Source of the DNA: JAVBNT01 sp031551355 | GTDB lineage: Bacteria > Vulcanimicrobiota > CADAWZ01 | Direction: 5' to 3' | Assembly (NCBI GenBank): GCA_031551355.1 | Contig: JAVBNT010000006.1 | Span: 186,001-250,000 of the forward strand | Length of the DNA stretch: 64,000 nt | Shown: positions 45,318-52,963 of the stretch, one piece after another | Numbering within the stretch: the first letter of the stretch is position 1 | How the letters are laid out: the number at the start of each line of letters is the position of its first letter | Made by a program: the position numbers and the translations under genes | The notes under the pieces: generated by a model | The model's database searches: none | The model's input: the letters and a program-made list of their open reading frames with translations, nothing else | Told to the model about the DNA's origin: nothing

Positions 45318-46301
45318 CTAATTTAGCCTGGCAGTATTCTTTCCGGAGCCTGAAAGGTAAGGAGCGGGATCTGTCTGGACTCCTGAAGCAAGAACTTCAT
45401 AATGAAGATGCGGACCTGTAGAAACACCGGTGGAGCCTACTCTCGCTATTATCTGACCTTTTCTGACAAAATCCCCGTTCTTGGCTACAAGAACCGAACA
45501 GTGACCGTAGAGAGTCTGCAGGCCATTACCATGATCAACTTTCACGCAATAACCGTATCCGGACATGTATCCGCTATCGACAACCACTCCGGCCGCGGCG
45601 GAATAAATAGGTTCACCGTAAGGCGCGGCAATATCTATTCCCGAATGATATCTTACATAACCATACACCGGATGAAGCCTAAAGCCAAAATCCGAAGAAA
45701 TATAACCGTCTGCAGGCCATATGGAAGGCATAGCATTTAAAGCACGCTGTCTTCTTTCAAGCTCTTCCTTATATTCAATAGCCTTTTTCTCAATAACATT
45801 TACTTCTTTTTCACTTGTATCTATTTTTTTATGGAGCAGGGCTGTCTGACTGGCCATGTTTTTATAAATAAGAGCACTTCTGTTTGCCTTAATTACACGA
45901 TGTGCGGGCTGATCATTAGTTGCCACTTTTTTATTTTTAAGACCGACTATCTGACGTACTTCGGAATTTTTCTGCTCTATATCCCTGAGTTTTTCGGCAA
46001 GTTCAAGATTCTGGCGATCAACAAGGCCGGCCATTTGCTGTTTTTCAGCCTGAAGCTTCTCTATATAAAGAGTCTGCTGATCATTTGCTTCCTTAAGAGC
46101 CTGAAGACGCATTTCGTTCGCTCTGAGCTTGGTGTTATAATCTTTGGCCATAAAAACAAAAATACATAATACAGCACATAAAAACACCATAATATGCATT
46201 GGTTTTATTTTAATGACAACAGATTTTTTTGAATGTTCGGTTACGAATCGCAATGTCCAGGATTTCTTCAGAAAAGCTTTGTGTTTTCTAGCAGAACTCA
46301 T
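45318..46301 (-). CDS. M23 peptidoglycan endopeptidase with coiled coil
   Basis: A 327-residue envelope protein. One membrane helix (about 35-52) precedes a long coiled coil (55-195; ALKEANDQQTLYIEKLQAEK), then a LytM/M23 domain. Zinc ligands are present: the His and Asp in YHSGIDIAAPYG and the pair in GPHLHYEV; LYGHCSVL carries another conserved His. All catalytic residues are present, so this should be an active endopeptidase, unlike EnvC-type activators. GGAGGC precedes the ATG. It probably acts in cell-wall growth or division. Confidence 0.93.
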   Translation of the reverse strand: MSSARKHKAFLKKSWTLRFVTEHSKKSVVIKIKPMHIMVFLCAVLCIFVFMAKDYNTKLRANEMRLQALKEANDQQTLYIEKLQAEKQQMAGLVDRQNLELAEKLRDIEQKNSEVRQIVGLKNKKVATNDQPAHRVIKANRSALIYKNMASQTALLHKKIDTSEKEVNVIEKKAIEYKEELERRQRALNAMPSIWPADGYISSDFGFRLHPVYGYVRYHSGIDIAAPYGEPIYSAAAGVVVDSGYMSGYGYCVKVDHGNGLQTLYGHCSVLVAKNGDFVRKGQIIARVGSTGVSTGPHLHYEVLASGVQTDPAPYLSGSGKNTARLN

Positions 46302-46431
46302 GCTTCAATGCCTCCAAGATTTTTGCCGAAACAGATAATTAGAAAAAATCAAAATAAATTTAGAAGTCCGGAAATGTAGCAGGTTATGTCTGTTAGCAGA
46401 TTTTCAGCACCGTATACTTTAAAAGAACAAT
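46302..46431. other. Short gap between the M23 gene and SRP RNA, no clear signal
   Basis: AT-rich, without an obvious hairpin terminator for the SRP RNA. The transcript might run into the M23 gene or end by another mechanism. Confidence 0.3.
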
Positions 46432-46702
46432 TGTGCACTTGCCTTCGAAACGCCACTTACTTAACATCGTTACTGAAGCAGCCAGCTCCGACCGGGTAAA
46501 TCCGCGGCACATAGTAAAACCTATTTACCGCTGCTTCCTTCCGGACCTGACGGGGTTCATAAGCTACCATTGCGCAGAGCCCAGACATCAACACCGCTTA
46601 CCTCAGGCAGCCTGTAAAAGCAGTTATCGCTCCTCCGACAAGCATTCAGCCCCGATATAGCGTTCAGGTTCAAGGGTCCGCAACCACCCCCACCTAGCAC
46701 AA
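46432..46702 (-). ncRNA. ffs: Signal recognition particle RNA, large type with Alu domain
   Basis: The S-domain signature GTCAGGTCCGGAAGGAAGCA is present on the minus strand, bounded by TGAACCCC and GCGGTAAATAGG. The 5' end (GTGCTAGGTGGGGGTGG) and 3' end (GGCAAGTGCAC) pair and match the Bacillus-type RNA of about 270 nt, which has helices 2-4 (Alu domain), not the 114-nt 4.5S form. It binds Ffh to target membrane proteins. It lies 19 bases after tRNA-Ser on the same strand, probably in one transcript. The end positions are accurate to a few bases. Confidence 0.93.
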
Positions 46703-46721
46703 AAGATCTGCGGAAAAAAAG

Positions 46722-46814
46722 TGGCGGAGAGAGTGGGATTCGAACCCACGAGACGCTATAAACGTCTACACGATTTCCAGTCGTGCGCCTTCAACCGGAC
46801 TCAGCCATCTCTCC
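46722..46814 (-). tRNA. tRNA-Ser (anticodon GGA)
   Basis: A 93-base serine tRNA with a long variable arm (TAGACGTTTATAGCGTCTC). The acceptor stem GGAGAGA pairs with TCTCTCC. The anticodon stem-loop CGACTGGAAATCG places GGA, reading UCC and UCU. The T arm GTGGGTTCGAATCCCAC is standard. The 3' end G-CCA is encoded. A seven-T run follows before the SRP RNA. Confidence 0.97.
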
Positions 46815-46825
46815 GAAACTAATAT

Positions 46826-46854
46826 ATAATACAAAAAATAAAGAGAAAAGTCAA
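46826..46854 (-). promoter_or_regulatory. Strong promoter for tRNA-Ser and SRP RNA
   Basis: TTGACT and TATTAT separated by 17 bases, with the predicted start about five bases before the mature tRNA. It is among the best sigma-70 matches in the window, as expected for stable RNA, and no other promoter is seen before the SRP RNA. Confidence 0.7.
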
Positions 46855-47042
46855 TAGCGCCATTGAAAACATCCAGGATTCACGCATGAGACTTACCTTG
46901 TCTGCCAACAGACATTTTAATAAGTTTTCATAGTTACATGAGACTCATCCCTTCCCGCCGACTGCTTTTTTGAGGATTTATGCATAAAAAGTTATTACAC
47001 CAGTCAGATTTTCCCTTAAGCCTTTGATCAAGAGAGTCCCTG
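46855..47042. other. Intergenic stretch upstream of the tRNA, no gene seen
   Basis: It contains no ORF. A pair TGAGACTTACC ... CATGAGACTCATCCC suggests weak internal repetition. Otherwise I see nothing definite before the MITE copy begins. Confidence 0.3.
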
Positions 47043-47236
47043 CAAAAATTAAGTTAAGGCCTTAATCGTCCGTCTTTCGCCATCCTTGTCTTTGAGAGGA
47101 GTCTACAGCGAAGCAATCCAGCAAAACAAATGCCCGAACGGCCACGCCTTACAGGCTGGCGATTAACTGGCAGGACGAATTAATCACCTGATTTTTGTCA
47201 CAATTTAGACGCAGTTCTCATAACTTAATGATATTG
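47043..47236. mobile_element. MITE-like element, copy 3, inverted and degraded (194 bp)
   Basis: Read on the minus strand, the first end (CAATATCATTAAGTTA) matches the family terminus. The other end (TTAACTTAATTTTTG) is decayed. The core carries the family segments GATTAATTCG, AGCCTGTAAGGCG, GGCATTTGTTTTGCTGGATTG and CTTCG in order, with many substitutions in the outer hairpin. It lacks the variable left arm of copies 1 and 2, so it may be the minimal form. No target duplication is evident. It lies between tRNA-Ser and a terminator. Confidence 0.65.
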
Positions 47237-47240
47237 ACAA

Positions 47241-47272
47241 AAAAAAGACGGATCTTTCAATCCGCCTTTTTT
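47241..47272 (-). terminator. Rho-independent terminator of the secreted EF-hand protein gene
   Basis: AAAAAAGGCGGAT pairs with ATCCGTCTTTTTT (12 of 13) around a short loop and is followed by more T on the minus strand, 21 bases after the stop codon. Confidence 0.8.
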
Positions 47273-47293
47273 ATCATTCCCGTAACCTGTAGA

Positions 47294-48523
47294 TTACTTG
47301 CTGGCTACTTTGTGAAGCTCAGCGGCGCTCGGCCACCAATCCCACATTTTCTGGGTTTTGCCGTTCATTTCGAAAGAACTGACAAATGCTTTGTGGTTTG
47401 TGTTAATGGAGGTTATGCCCAGAGAGTTGCACGACTTTACTTCGCCGGCGTCAGCTTTACCGTTTCTGTTTGCATCCTGCCAAACTGCGAGTTTGTTAAG
47501 GTTGTCGCCTCTTACGACGCCGTCTTTGTCAGCATAGAGAGAGAGTTTCTCATAACCGGTTTCATATCCGCCGGCTGTTCCGAAAAGACAGCTCATATCT
47601 ACCGTTCCGTCGGCTTTAGGAGCTACGAGCAGACCATCGTTGGCCCCAACCCATTCCATAGCGATTTCAAAACCGTCGCCGTAGAAATCAGTTACTATCG
47701 TATTTTTCAGGTCAACACTTTTATGGGGCATATACTGACCGTTTGAAGCTTCAAGAACTCCCTTGCCGGTGATATCAAGAACTATAGGGGAGATTGATTT
47801 TACGATTGAAAGGTTGTAGATATCGACACTTTCACGGTTGATGACTTCATTGGTAATTTTTGTCAGAACACCGTCTACATAGCCGTATGATACTTCAACT
47901 TCAGATGTTTCCGAAGAGAAAGTTGTTTTGTTGTCGTTATAGAACTTGCTGATGGCACTTTCATTTCTTACGATAATATTGTGATCGAGATCGAACTGAG
48001 AACCGTAGGTGGCAAGCTGAATTCCCTGAGGAGTTTTTATTGAAAGCGATCTGCCGGGAACGATTGACGTATTGTTGGCAACATTTACGATATCATCCCA
48101 GTAATCGATCGTATCAATGTTAAGACCATCGACTCCGCCATATGCCCAACCGGTATATTCATACTGGCCGGAACCGTTGAAAAGCTGAATCCTGTCACCG
48201 GAACTCATCGCCTTAAAATATGCCACGGCAATTTCATTGGCTACGGACGGCAGCAAATTATTCAGGTTTGCATTATTGCTGCTGAGGTAATTCAGAAGTT
48301 CCTGGGAAAATACGATGTTTGGAGAGTATATATAGTTGAAAATCTGAACGGCAGAGCCCTGTTCGGTTCTAATCGACATGTTGTAGAGCGAAGAGTTGGT
48401 TTCTTTTACGACGGTTGTGCCTTTTGATTCGCCGCCAAGTCTGATACTGGTAGCAGCATCGACTGATGATGCGAGAGAAAGCGCCATAACTCCTGCGGCC
48501 AGTATACTTATTATTTTTTTCAT
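47294..48523 (-). CDS. Secreted protein with RTX-associated EF-hand module
   Basis: A 409-residue exported protein with a signal peptide (1-23, ending SSVDA). The N-terminal 230 residues are not recognised. From about residue 245 it matches the module found in large RTX and haemolysin-like proteins: SPIVLDITGKGVLEAS, FYGDGFEIAMEWVGANDGLL and WQDANRNGKADAGEV, the last being an EF-hand-like calcium loop (Asp-x-Asn-x-Asn-Gly-x-x-Asp). Calcium binding at the surface is likely; the target is unknown. GGGGG precedes the ATG, with a strong terminator behind. An 11-codon ORF lies just upstream. Confidence 0.78.
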   Translation of the reverse strand: MKKIISILAAGVMALSLASSVDAATSIRLGGESKGTTVVKETNSSLYNMSIRTEQGSAVQIFNYIYSPNIVFSQELLNYLSSNNANLNNLLPSVANEIAVAYFKAMSSGDRIQLFNGSGQYEYTGWAYGGVDGLNIDTIDYWDDIVNVANNTSIVPGRSLSIKTPQGIQLATYGSQFDLDHNIIVRNESAISKFYNDNKTTFSSETSEVEVSYGYVDGVLTKITNEVINRESVDIYNLSIVKSISPIVLDITGKGVLEASNGQYMPHKSVDLKNTIVTDFYGDGFEIAMEWVGANDGLLVAPKADGTVDMSCLFGTAGGYETGYEKLSLYADKDGVVRGDNLNKLAVWQDANRNGKADAGEVKSCNSLGITSINTNHKAFVSSFEMNGKTQKMWDWWPSAAELHKVASK

Positions 48524-48545
48524 ATTTTTACTACCCCCGTCTTTA

Positions 48546-48581
48546 TTAAATTTTGCTGAAAATAAAACTTTCTAAAATCAT
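48546..48581 (-). CDS. Possible 11-codon leader ORF
   Basis: MILESFIFSKI, with GAGGAG four bases before its ATG, lies 22 bases ahead of the secreted EF-hand protein gene. The ribosome site is good for so short a frame, but the peptide shows no run of one amino acid or hairpin pair suggesting attenuation. It may be chance. Confidence 0.22.
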   Translation of the reverse strand: MILESFIFSKI

Positions 48582-48700
48582 AATACTCCTCAAATGTTAC
48601 ATAATTGTTAACAAATATTGACAATTTCGTCTTAATTGTAAACTTTATTAACAAATGATAAACTAATGATGAAAATTTGTTAATAAAATAAAAAAATCAA

Positions 48701-48753
48701 CGGTATATCAAAAAAGGGATGCGGAAATCCCGCATCCCTTTTTTGATATACCG
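48701..48753 (-). terminator. Perfect 24-bp hairpin downstream of groEL
   Basis: A perfect 24-bp stem (left arm starting CGGTATATCAAAAAAGGG) with a five-base loop, ten bases past the groEL stop. The T-run is inside the stem rather than after it, so it terminates in either direction by forming part of the helix. Such a long perfect stem should also protect the groESL mRNA 3' end. Confidence 0.75.
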
Positions 48754-48763
48754 GCAAAGGATA

Positions 48764-50404
48764 TTAATACATATCCATTCCGCCGCCCATTCCGCCCATA
48801 GGCATTTGCGGGGCTGCGGCTGCTTTCTTTTCAGGTTTCTCGGCAATAAGCGTCTCTGTTGTGAGCATCATTGCAGCAATACTTGCAGCATTTTGGAGCG
48901 AAGATCTTGTGACTTTAACAGGATCCACTACACCTGCTTTAAACATGTCGGAAAACTGGTCTCTAAGCGCATCATAACCCTGACCGTCTTCAAGTGTTTT
49001 TACCTTTTCGACGATTACGGAACCCTCTTTACCGGCATTATTGGCAATCTGGCGGAGCGGCTCTTCAAGAGCTTTCTTAACGATATTGATACCAATAAGT
49101 TCTTCGCCTACCATTCCCTCCGTACCGATATGTTTGAGGATGTTGAGAAATGCCGTACCGCCGCCGGCAACAACGCCTTCTTCGACTGCAGCTCTTGTTG
49201 CAGAGAGAGCGTCTTCCATTCTGTGCTTTTTCTCTTTGAGCTCGGTCTCTGTTGCGGCACCGACTTTAATTACAGCTACGCCGCCAACGAGTTTGGCAAG
49301 CCTTTCCTGGAGTTTTTCCCTGTCATAGTCGGAATCAGTTCCTTCTATCTGGCGTCTAATCTGCTCAATTCTTCCCTTGATATCGGTATCTTTGCCTTCA
49401 CCTTCAACGATTGTCGTCTCATCTTTGGAAACTTTTACCATATCGGCGCTTCCAAGCATATCAATCGTAACGCTGTCAAGCTTGATTCCGAGATCATCGG
49501 TAATAACCTGGCCACCGGTAAGAACGGCGATATCTTTAAGCATCTCTTTTCTTCTGTCGCCAAAGCCGGGGGCTTTTACGGCAACGGCCTGGAATGTACC
49601 GCGGAGTCTGTTAACAACGAGAGTTGCAAGGGCTTCACCGTCTACATCTTCAGCAATTATTACCAGGGGTCTCTGGAGCTGAACAACTTTTTCAAGGATC
49701 GGCAGAAGATCGGCAATGGCAGATATCTTCTTCTCACAAATAAGAATATAAGGTTTTTTCAGATCGGCAACCATCTTTTCGGAATCAGTCACAAAGTAAG
49801 GGGAAATATAGCCCTTGTCAAACTGCATTCCTTCAGTGTGTTCAAGCAGTGTGGAAATACTTTTGGACTCTTCAACGGTAATAACGCCGTCTTTACCGAC
49901 TTTTTCCATCGCATCGGCAATCATCGAACCGATTTCAGGATCATTGTTTGCAGATATTGTGGCTACTTCCGCAATCACGGATTTTTTCTCCACAGGTTTA
50001 GCAATCTTCTTAAGCTCTGCGACTGCTTTTTCAACGGCTTTCTCAATACCGCGCTTAATAAACAGCGGATTGGCGCCGCCGGTTACATTCTTCATTCCCT
50101 CGCAAATCATTGCCTGAGCAAGAACCGTAGCTGTTGTGGTGCCGTCACCGGCGATATCATTCGTCTTGGAAGCAACTTCTTTTACGAGCTGGGCGCCCAT
50201 ATTTTCAAAAGCATCTTCAAGCTCAATTTCCTTAGCGATGGTAACGCCGTCATTTGTAATTGTCGGTGAACCGAACTTCTTATCAATAACAACGTTTCTG
50301 CCGCGCGGGCCGAGAGTAACCTTTACAGCATTTGCCAACTGGTTTGCTCCTTTTTCAAGGGCCTTTCTGGCATCAAGATCATAAAGTAACATTTTTACAG
50401 ACAT
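48764..50404 (-). CDS. groL: Chaperonin GroEL
   Basis: A 546-residue 60-kDa chaperonin forming the double heptamer that folds proteins in the cytoplasm. The ATP-binding DIAGDGTTTATVLAQAM, the catalytic Asp region VVAGGGTAFLNIL, and the Gly-Met-rich tail (MPMGGMGGGMDMY) are all standard. It lies 59 bases after groES, in the usual operon order, and ends at a strong hairpin. Confidence 0.98.
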   Translation of the reverse strand: MSVKMLLYDLDARKALEKGANQLANAVKVTLGPRGRNVVIDKKFGSPTITNDGVTIAKEIELEDAFENMGAQLVKEVASKTNDIAGDGTTTATVLAQAMICEGMKNVTGGANPLFIKRGIEKAVEKAVAELKKIAKPVEKKSVIAEVATISANNDPEIGSMIADAMEKVGKDGVITVEESKSISTLLEHTEGMQFDKGYISPYFVTDSEKMVADLKKPYILICEKKISAIADLLPILEKVVQLQRPLVIIAEDVDGEALATLVVNRLRGTFQAVAVKAPGFGDRRKEMLKDIAVLTGGQVITDDLGIKLDSVTIDMLGSADMVKVSKDETTIVEGEGKDTDIKGRIEQIRRQIEGTDSDYDREKLQERLAKLVGGVAVIKVGAATETELKEKKHRMEDALSATRAAVEEGVVAGGGTAFLNILKHIGTEGMVGEELIGINIVKKALEEPLRQIANNAGKEGSVIVEKVKTLEDGQGYDALRDQFSDMFKAGVVDPVKVTRSSLQNAASIAAMMLTTETLIAEKPEKKAAAAPQMPMGGMGGGMDMY

Positions 50405-50463
50405 TATTAACTAATCCTCCTAACGATAACATAAAATGTGGTACAAACCAAATAAATCAAAAA

Positions 50464-50760
50464 TTAACCCAAAATACCGAGAATTTCACTTTCTTTTACG
50501 ATTAAATAATCCTCACCGTCAATTTTTATCTCTGTTCCGGAATATTTTCCGTAAAGAACCTTGTCCCCTACTTTTACTTCCATATTAAGCTTTGTTCCGT
50601 TGTCAAGAATTCTGCCGTTGCCGATAGCAACAACTTCACCCTGCTGCGGTTTCTCTTTAGCCGTGTCGGGAAGTATAACCCCACCCCTTGTCATAGCTTC
50701 CTGAGGAAGAGCCTTAACAATGACTCTGTCTCCAAGAGGTCTTACATTTACATTAGCCAT
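50464..50760 (-). CDS. groS: Co-chaperonin GroES
   Basis: The 98-residue lid of GroEL. The ATG (MANVNVRPLGDRVIVKA) follows AGGAGG; a longer upstream frame is not used. The mobile loop (QEAMTRGGVILPDTAKEKPQ) and the YGKYSGTEIKIDGEDY strand are intact. The 5' region carries two CIRCE-like operators, so HrcA-type heat-shock repression is likely, although no hrcA is in the window. Confidence 0.97.
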   Translation of the reverse strand: MANVNVRPLGDRVIVKALPQEAMTRGGVILPDTAKEKPQQGEVVAIGNGRILDNGTKLNMEVKVGDKVLYGKYSGTEIKIDGEDYLIVKESEILGILG

Positions 50761-50810
50761 AAAATTTCTACCTCCTAAAAAATACATATTATTTAGTATG
50801 AATTTATTTT

Positions 50811-50837
50811 TTAGCAATCAAGTGGTTAAATTGCCAA
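50811..50837 (-). promoter_or_regulatory. CIRCE-like operator, proximal to groES
   Basis: TTAGCAATC, nine bases, AATTGCCAA. The canonical HrcA operator is TTAGCACTC-N9-GAGTGCTAA; the left arm matches 8/9 and the right 6/9, with the exact 9-base spacer. It lies directly after the predicted -10 box, where HrcA binding would block transcription. Confidence 0.65.
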
Positions 50838-50842
50838 ATATA

Positions 50843-50871
50843 TTTTTAATACAAAAAACGATAAAAATCAA
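50843..50871 (-). promoter_or_regulatory. Candidate groES promoter
   Basis: TTGATT and TAAAAA with a 17-base spacer on the minus strand. The boxes are moderate, but the location immediately upstream of the CIRCE-like site fits heat-shock promoters of this class. Confidence 0.4.
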
Positions 50872-50940
50872 CCTCCAATTTTATACATATTTCTTCATTT
50901 ATCTCATTTTAAATTTAATTACCTGCGTTTACCTTGTTTT

Positions 50941-50967
50941 TTAGCAATCTCAGTCTGAGATTGCTAA
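50941..50967. promoter_or_regulatory. Perfect variant CIRCE palindrome, distal
   Basis: TTAGCAATC-N9-GATTGCTAA, perfectly symmetrical and extended to a longer stem by flanking TTTT/AAAA (50937-50971). It has CIRCE geometry with AATC/GATT in place of ACTC/GAGT. It shares its left arm exactly with the proximal site, suggesting a lineage-specific HrcA recognition sequence. It also borders the T-run of the fmdB terminator, so a purely structural role is possible. Confidence 0.6.
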
Positions 50968-50973
50968 AAAAAT

Positions 50974-50998
50974 AAAACCTCTGTTTTGCAGAGGTTTT
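50974..50998 (-). terminator. Terminator of the FmdB-family gene
   Basis: A perfect 10-bp stem (AAAACCTCTG / CAGAGGTTTT) with a five-base loop; on the minus strand ATTTTTTT follows. It lies 28 bases after the stop of the FmdB gene. Confidence 0.8.
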
Positions 50999-51025
50999 AT
51001 GTATTATTCGAAAAAACGACAAAAT

Positions 51026-51379
51026 TCAGGCCACTTTGGAAGAATCCGACTTAACCGGCTCAGGACTCTTAGCCACTTCAGCCGCCGGTTGAGCAGCATT
51101 GCTTTTAGGCGACGTATCCGCAGCAGTATTGGAAGCGGCCGCAGGCGGGGCCGGCGAGGCTTCACTCTTGGCAGGCGTTGCCGCCTGACCGGAATTACTT
51201 CCGTGAGTATAATCGTTCTTATGAAACCCGCTGCCCTTAAAAATAACTGCCACAGGACTCATGATCCGCTCCATATGCCCGTGGCATACTTCACACAACC
51301 TTTCGGAATTATCGGTTGATTTATGTATTATTTCTGAATCCTGTCCGCATTTACTACATCTATAACAGTAAATAGGCAT
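51026..51379 (-). CDS. FmdB-family zinc-ribbon protein with disordered tail
   Basis: A 117-residue protein. The N-terminal 60 residues are the FmdB/putative regulatory zinc ribbon: MPIYCYRCSKCG ... LCEVCHGHMERIMSP ... FKGSGFHKNDY, with four Cys ligands. The remaining half is Ala/Pro/Ser/Lys-rich and disordered. FmdB proteins are widespread but of unclear function; some are linked to transcription or translation factors. AGGAGC precedes the ATG. Confidence 0.88.
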   Translation of the reverse strand: MPIYCYRCSKCGQDSEIIHKSTDNSERLCEVCHGHMERIMSPVAVIFKGSGFHKNDYTHGSNSGQAATPAKSEASPAPPAAASNTAADTSPKSNAAQPAAEVAKSPEPVKSDSSKVA

Positions 51380-51433
51380 ACCAGTACGGCTCCTTTCTAT
51401 AAATAAAAATATCAGTATAACAAAAATCTTCAG

Positions 51434-51937
51434 CTATTTTTTTCTGAGGCTTTTGGCAACGCCATTGAAAACATCCGCGTAAATGCCGTAAATATCCGCC
51501 GGACATACACAGTTTATATTATAAAGCTTTCCGGCAATAATAAAAATATACTGCTCGAACATTATCTCGGCCTTAACATCACCAAGTAAAGCCTTGCCCT
51601 TGAGCAGAATTCCGGAATAACCGCCGGCACTAAAGTCCGTATAAGAAGAAAGCTCGTATGCCGGAATCTCCTCCTTAATTCCCGCGACAATGATATCCAC
51701 GATCGCTTTTTTGGCCTCGTCCGAACTCAGGTCCATTTCTTCGCTTAAATCTTCCGTAATAATATTCATATAGACATTTTTAGACTCAACAGAAAAGGAA
51801 AGCGGGTCTCCGGCGGCTTTAAACTCGGAAGGAACAGTCACCAACATGCCTCCGGGAAGCGAAATATTACCGGCGGCAAATACCGGAGCAGACATTAATG
51901 CCAGCAAAAAAGCAATCAAAGTATAAAAAAGTTTCAT
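51434..51937 (-). CDS. Secreted single-domain DcrB-like protein
   Basis: A 167-residue exported protein with a signal peptide (1-21, ending VFAAG) and one domain resembling each half of the two-domain protein at 24265-25326. Shared points are an early GGMLVTVPSEF strand (compare KFTIPDGF), a YTDFSAGGYSGILLKGKA stretch and the closing YADVFNGVAKSLRKK. The family resembles DcrB/PsbP. AAAGGA precedes the ATG. Function is unknown. Confidence 0.7.
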   Translation of the reverse strand: MKLFYTLIAFLLALMSAPVFAAGNISLPGGMLVTVPSEFKAAGDPLSFSVESKNVYMNIITEDLSEEMDLSSDEAKKAIVDIIVAGIKEEIPAYELSSYTDFSAGGYSGILLKGKALLGDVKAEIMFEQYIFIIAGKLYNINCVCPADIYGIYADVFNGVAKSLRKK

Positions 51938-52220
51938 AAAACAGTCCTTTCAAAAAATACTTGCGCTCTAAAGCAAGATAAACGAAAAGCAATTCTTCGC
52001 CTGAAAAAAATAGTCCTTCATAATGAAAAGGGACAGCAATATTGAAACGGATACAATCTTTTACCCGCCGGCGGCACTATATTGTATAGTATGGTGCTAT
52101 GGACTATAATATTATACACCAAAGCTCAATATTTTCAAATCACCAAAAATAAAAAATTACCAAACACCTGTGATTTACAAAACAGGTATTTAAAAATAAT
52201 TTAAAGGAGGAACAACGGCC
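51938..52220. other. Divergent intergenic region with one promoter
   Basis: Apart from the promoter at 52082-52110 and a ribosome site (AAAGGAGG) before the M48 gene, I see only AT-rich sequence. The opposite promoter for the DcrB-like gene is not evident. Confidence 0.35.
52082..52110 (+). promoter_or_regulatory. Promoter for the M48 protease-uvrB unit
   Basis: TTGTAT and a perfect TATAAT with a 17-base spacer. The leader before the ATG would be about 100 bases. The -35 is weak (3/6). Confidence 0.5.
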
Positions 52221-52961
52221 ATGTTAAAAGTGCAAAACATAAAAAAAATACTTCTGGCGACATTAATTTTACTCTCATTCTGTGTCCCGAAGCCTTCATT
52301 CGCGATTTCAGAGCGTGAGGAAATAGAGATAGGACGGCAGTCTGCCTACAAAGTCGAAAGTCAATACGGCCTGTGGAACGACAGTGCCTCTCTTGACCGC
52401 ATAAACAGAATCGGCCATGCGATTGCGCAAATAAGCGACAGGCCGAACCTGCCGTATACATTCAAAGCTCTTAACACCGACAAAGTAAATGCTCTTGCCT
52501 GTCCCGGCGGATTCATATATGTGACAAAAGGCCTGTTAAAGGATGTAACGGATGACGAGCTTTCATTCGTACTCAGCCATGAAATAGCTCACGCCGCCAA
52601 AAGACACAGCGCCAAACAAATAGAGAAGGATCAGGCGACAACGACAGGACTGCTGATACTAAGCTCATTTCTGAACAAAGGAAGAATATCCCAGGGAAGC
52701 CTCAATACCGTGGCGGCTGTAAGTACCGTTCTAAGCTCCGGATATTCAAGAGAAGACGAACGCGACGCCGATATAACCGGATGCCACTATATGGTTAAAG
52801 CTCTCGGGGCAAATCCCCGGGCTGCTGTTACTTTTATGCATAAGCTGAAAAAAACAGGCGGAGAAATGCCGGAGTTCATGAATTCAATTATCGGCGACCA
52901 CCCGACTACGGATGACCGCATAAAAACGCTTGAAGAAGAGTGCCGGAAGATGGGATATTAA
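52221..52961 (+). CDS. Periplasmic M48-family metalloprotease
   Basis: A 246-residue BepA/LoiP-like protease. A signal peptide (1-28) leads into the M48 domain. The zinc motif SHEIAHAAKRHSAKQ carries His120, Glu121 and His124, and the third ligand is the Glu in YSREDERDADITG. It ends GDHPTTDDRIKTLEE, typical of the family. There are no TPR repeats, unlike BepA. It probably degrades misfolded outer-membrane or periplasmic proteins. An AAAGGAGG site precedes it. uvrB starts 2 bases after its stop. Confidence 0.93.
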   Translation: MLKVQNIKKILLATLILLSFCVPKPSFAISEREEIEIGRQSAYKVESQYGLWNDSASLDRINRIGHAIAQISDRPNLPYTFKALNTDKVNALACPGGFIYVTKGLLKDVTDDELSFVLSHEIAHAAKRHSAKQIEKDQATTTGLLILSSFLNKGRISQGSLNTVAAVSTVLSSGYSREDERDADITGCHYMVKALGANPRAAVTFMHKLKKTGGEMPEFMNSIIGDHPTTDDRIKTLEEECRKMGY

Positions 52962-52963
52962 AA

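Noticed and set aside
46433..46660. 75-codon plus-strand frame
   Set aside because: It lies wholly within the SRP RNA gene on the other strand.
48719..50269. Long open frame of 516 codons on the plus strand opposite groEL
   Set aside because: It is the antisense shadow of groEL, has no ribosome site or recognisable domain, and reflects codon bias of the real gene.
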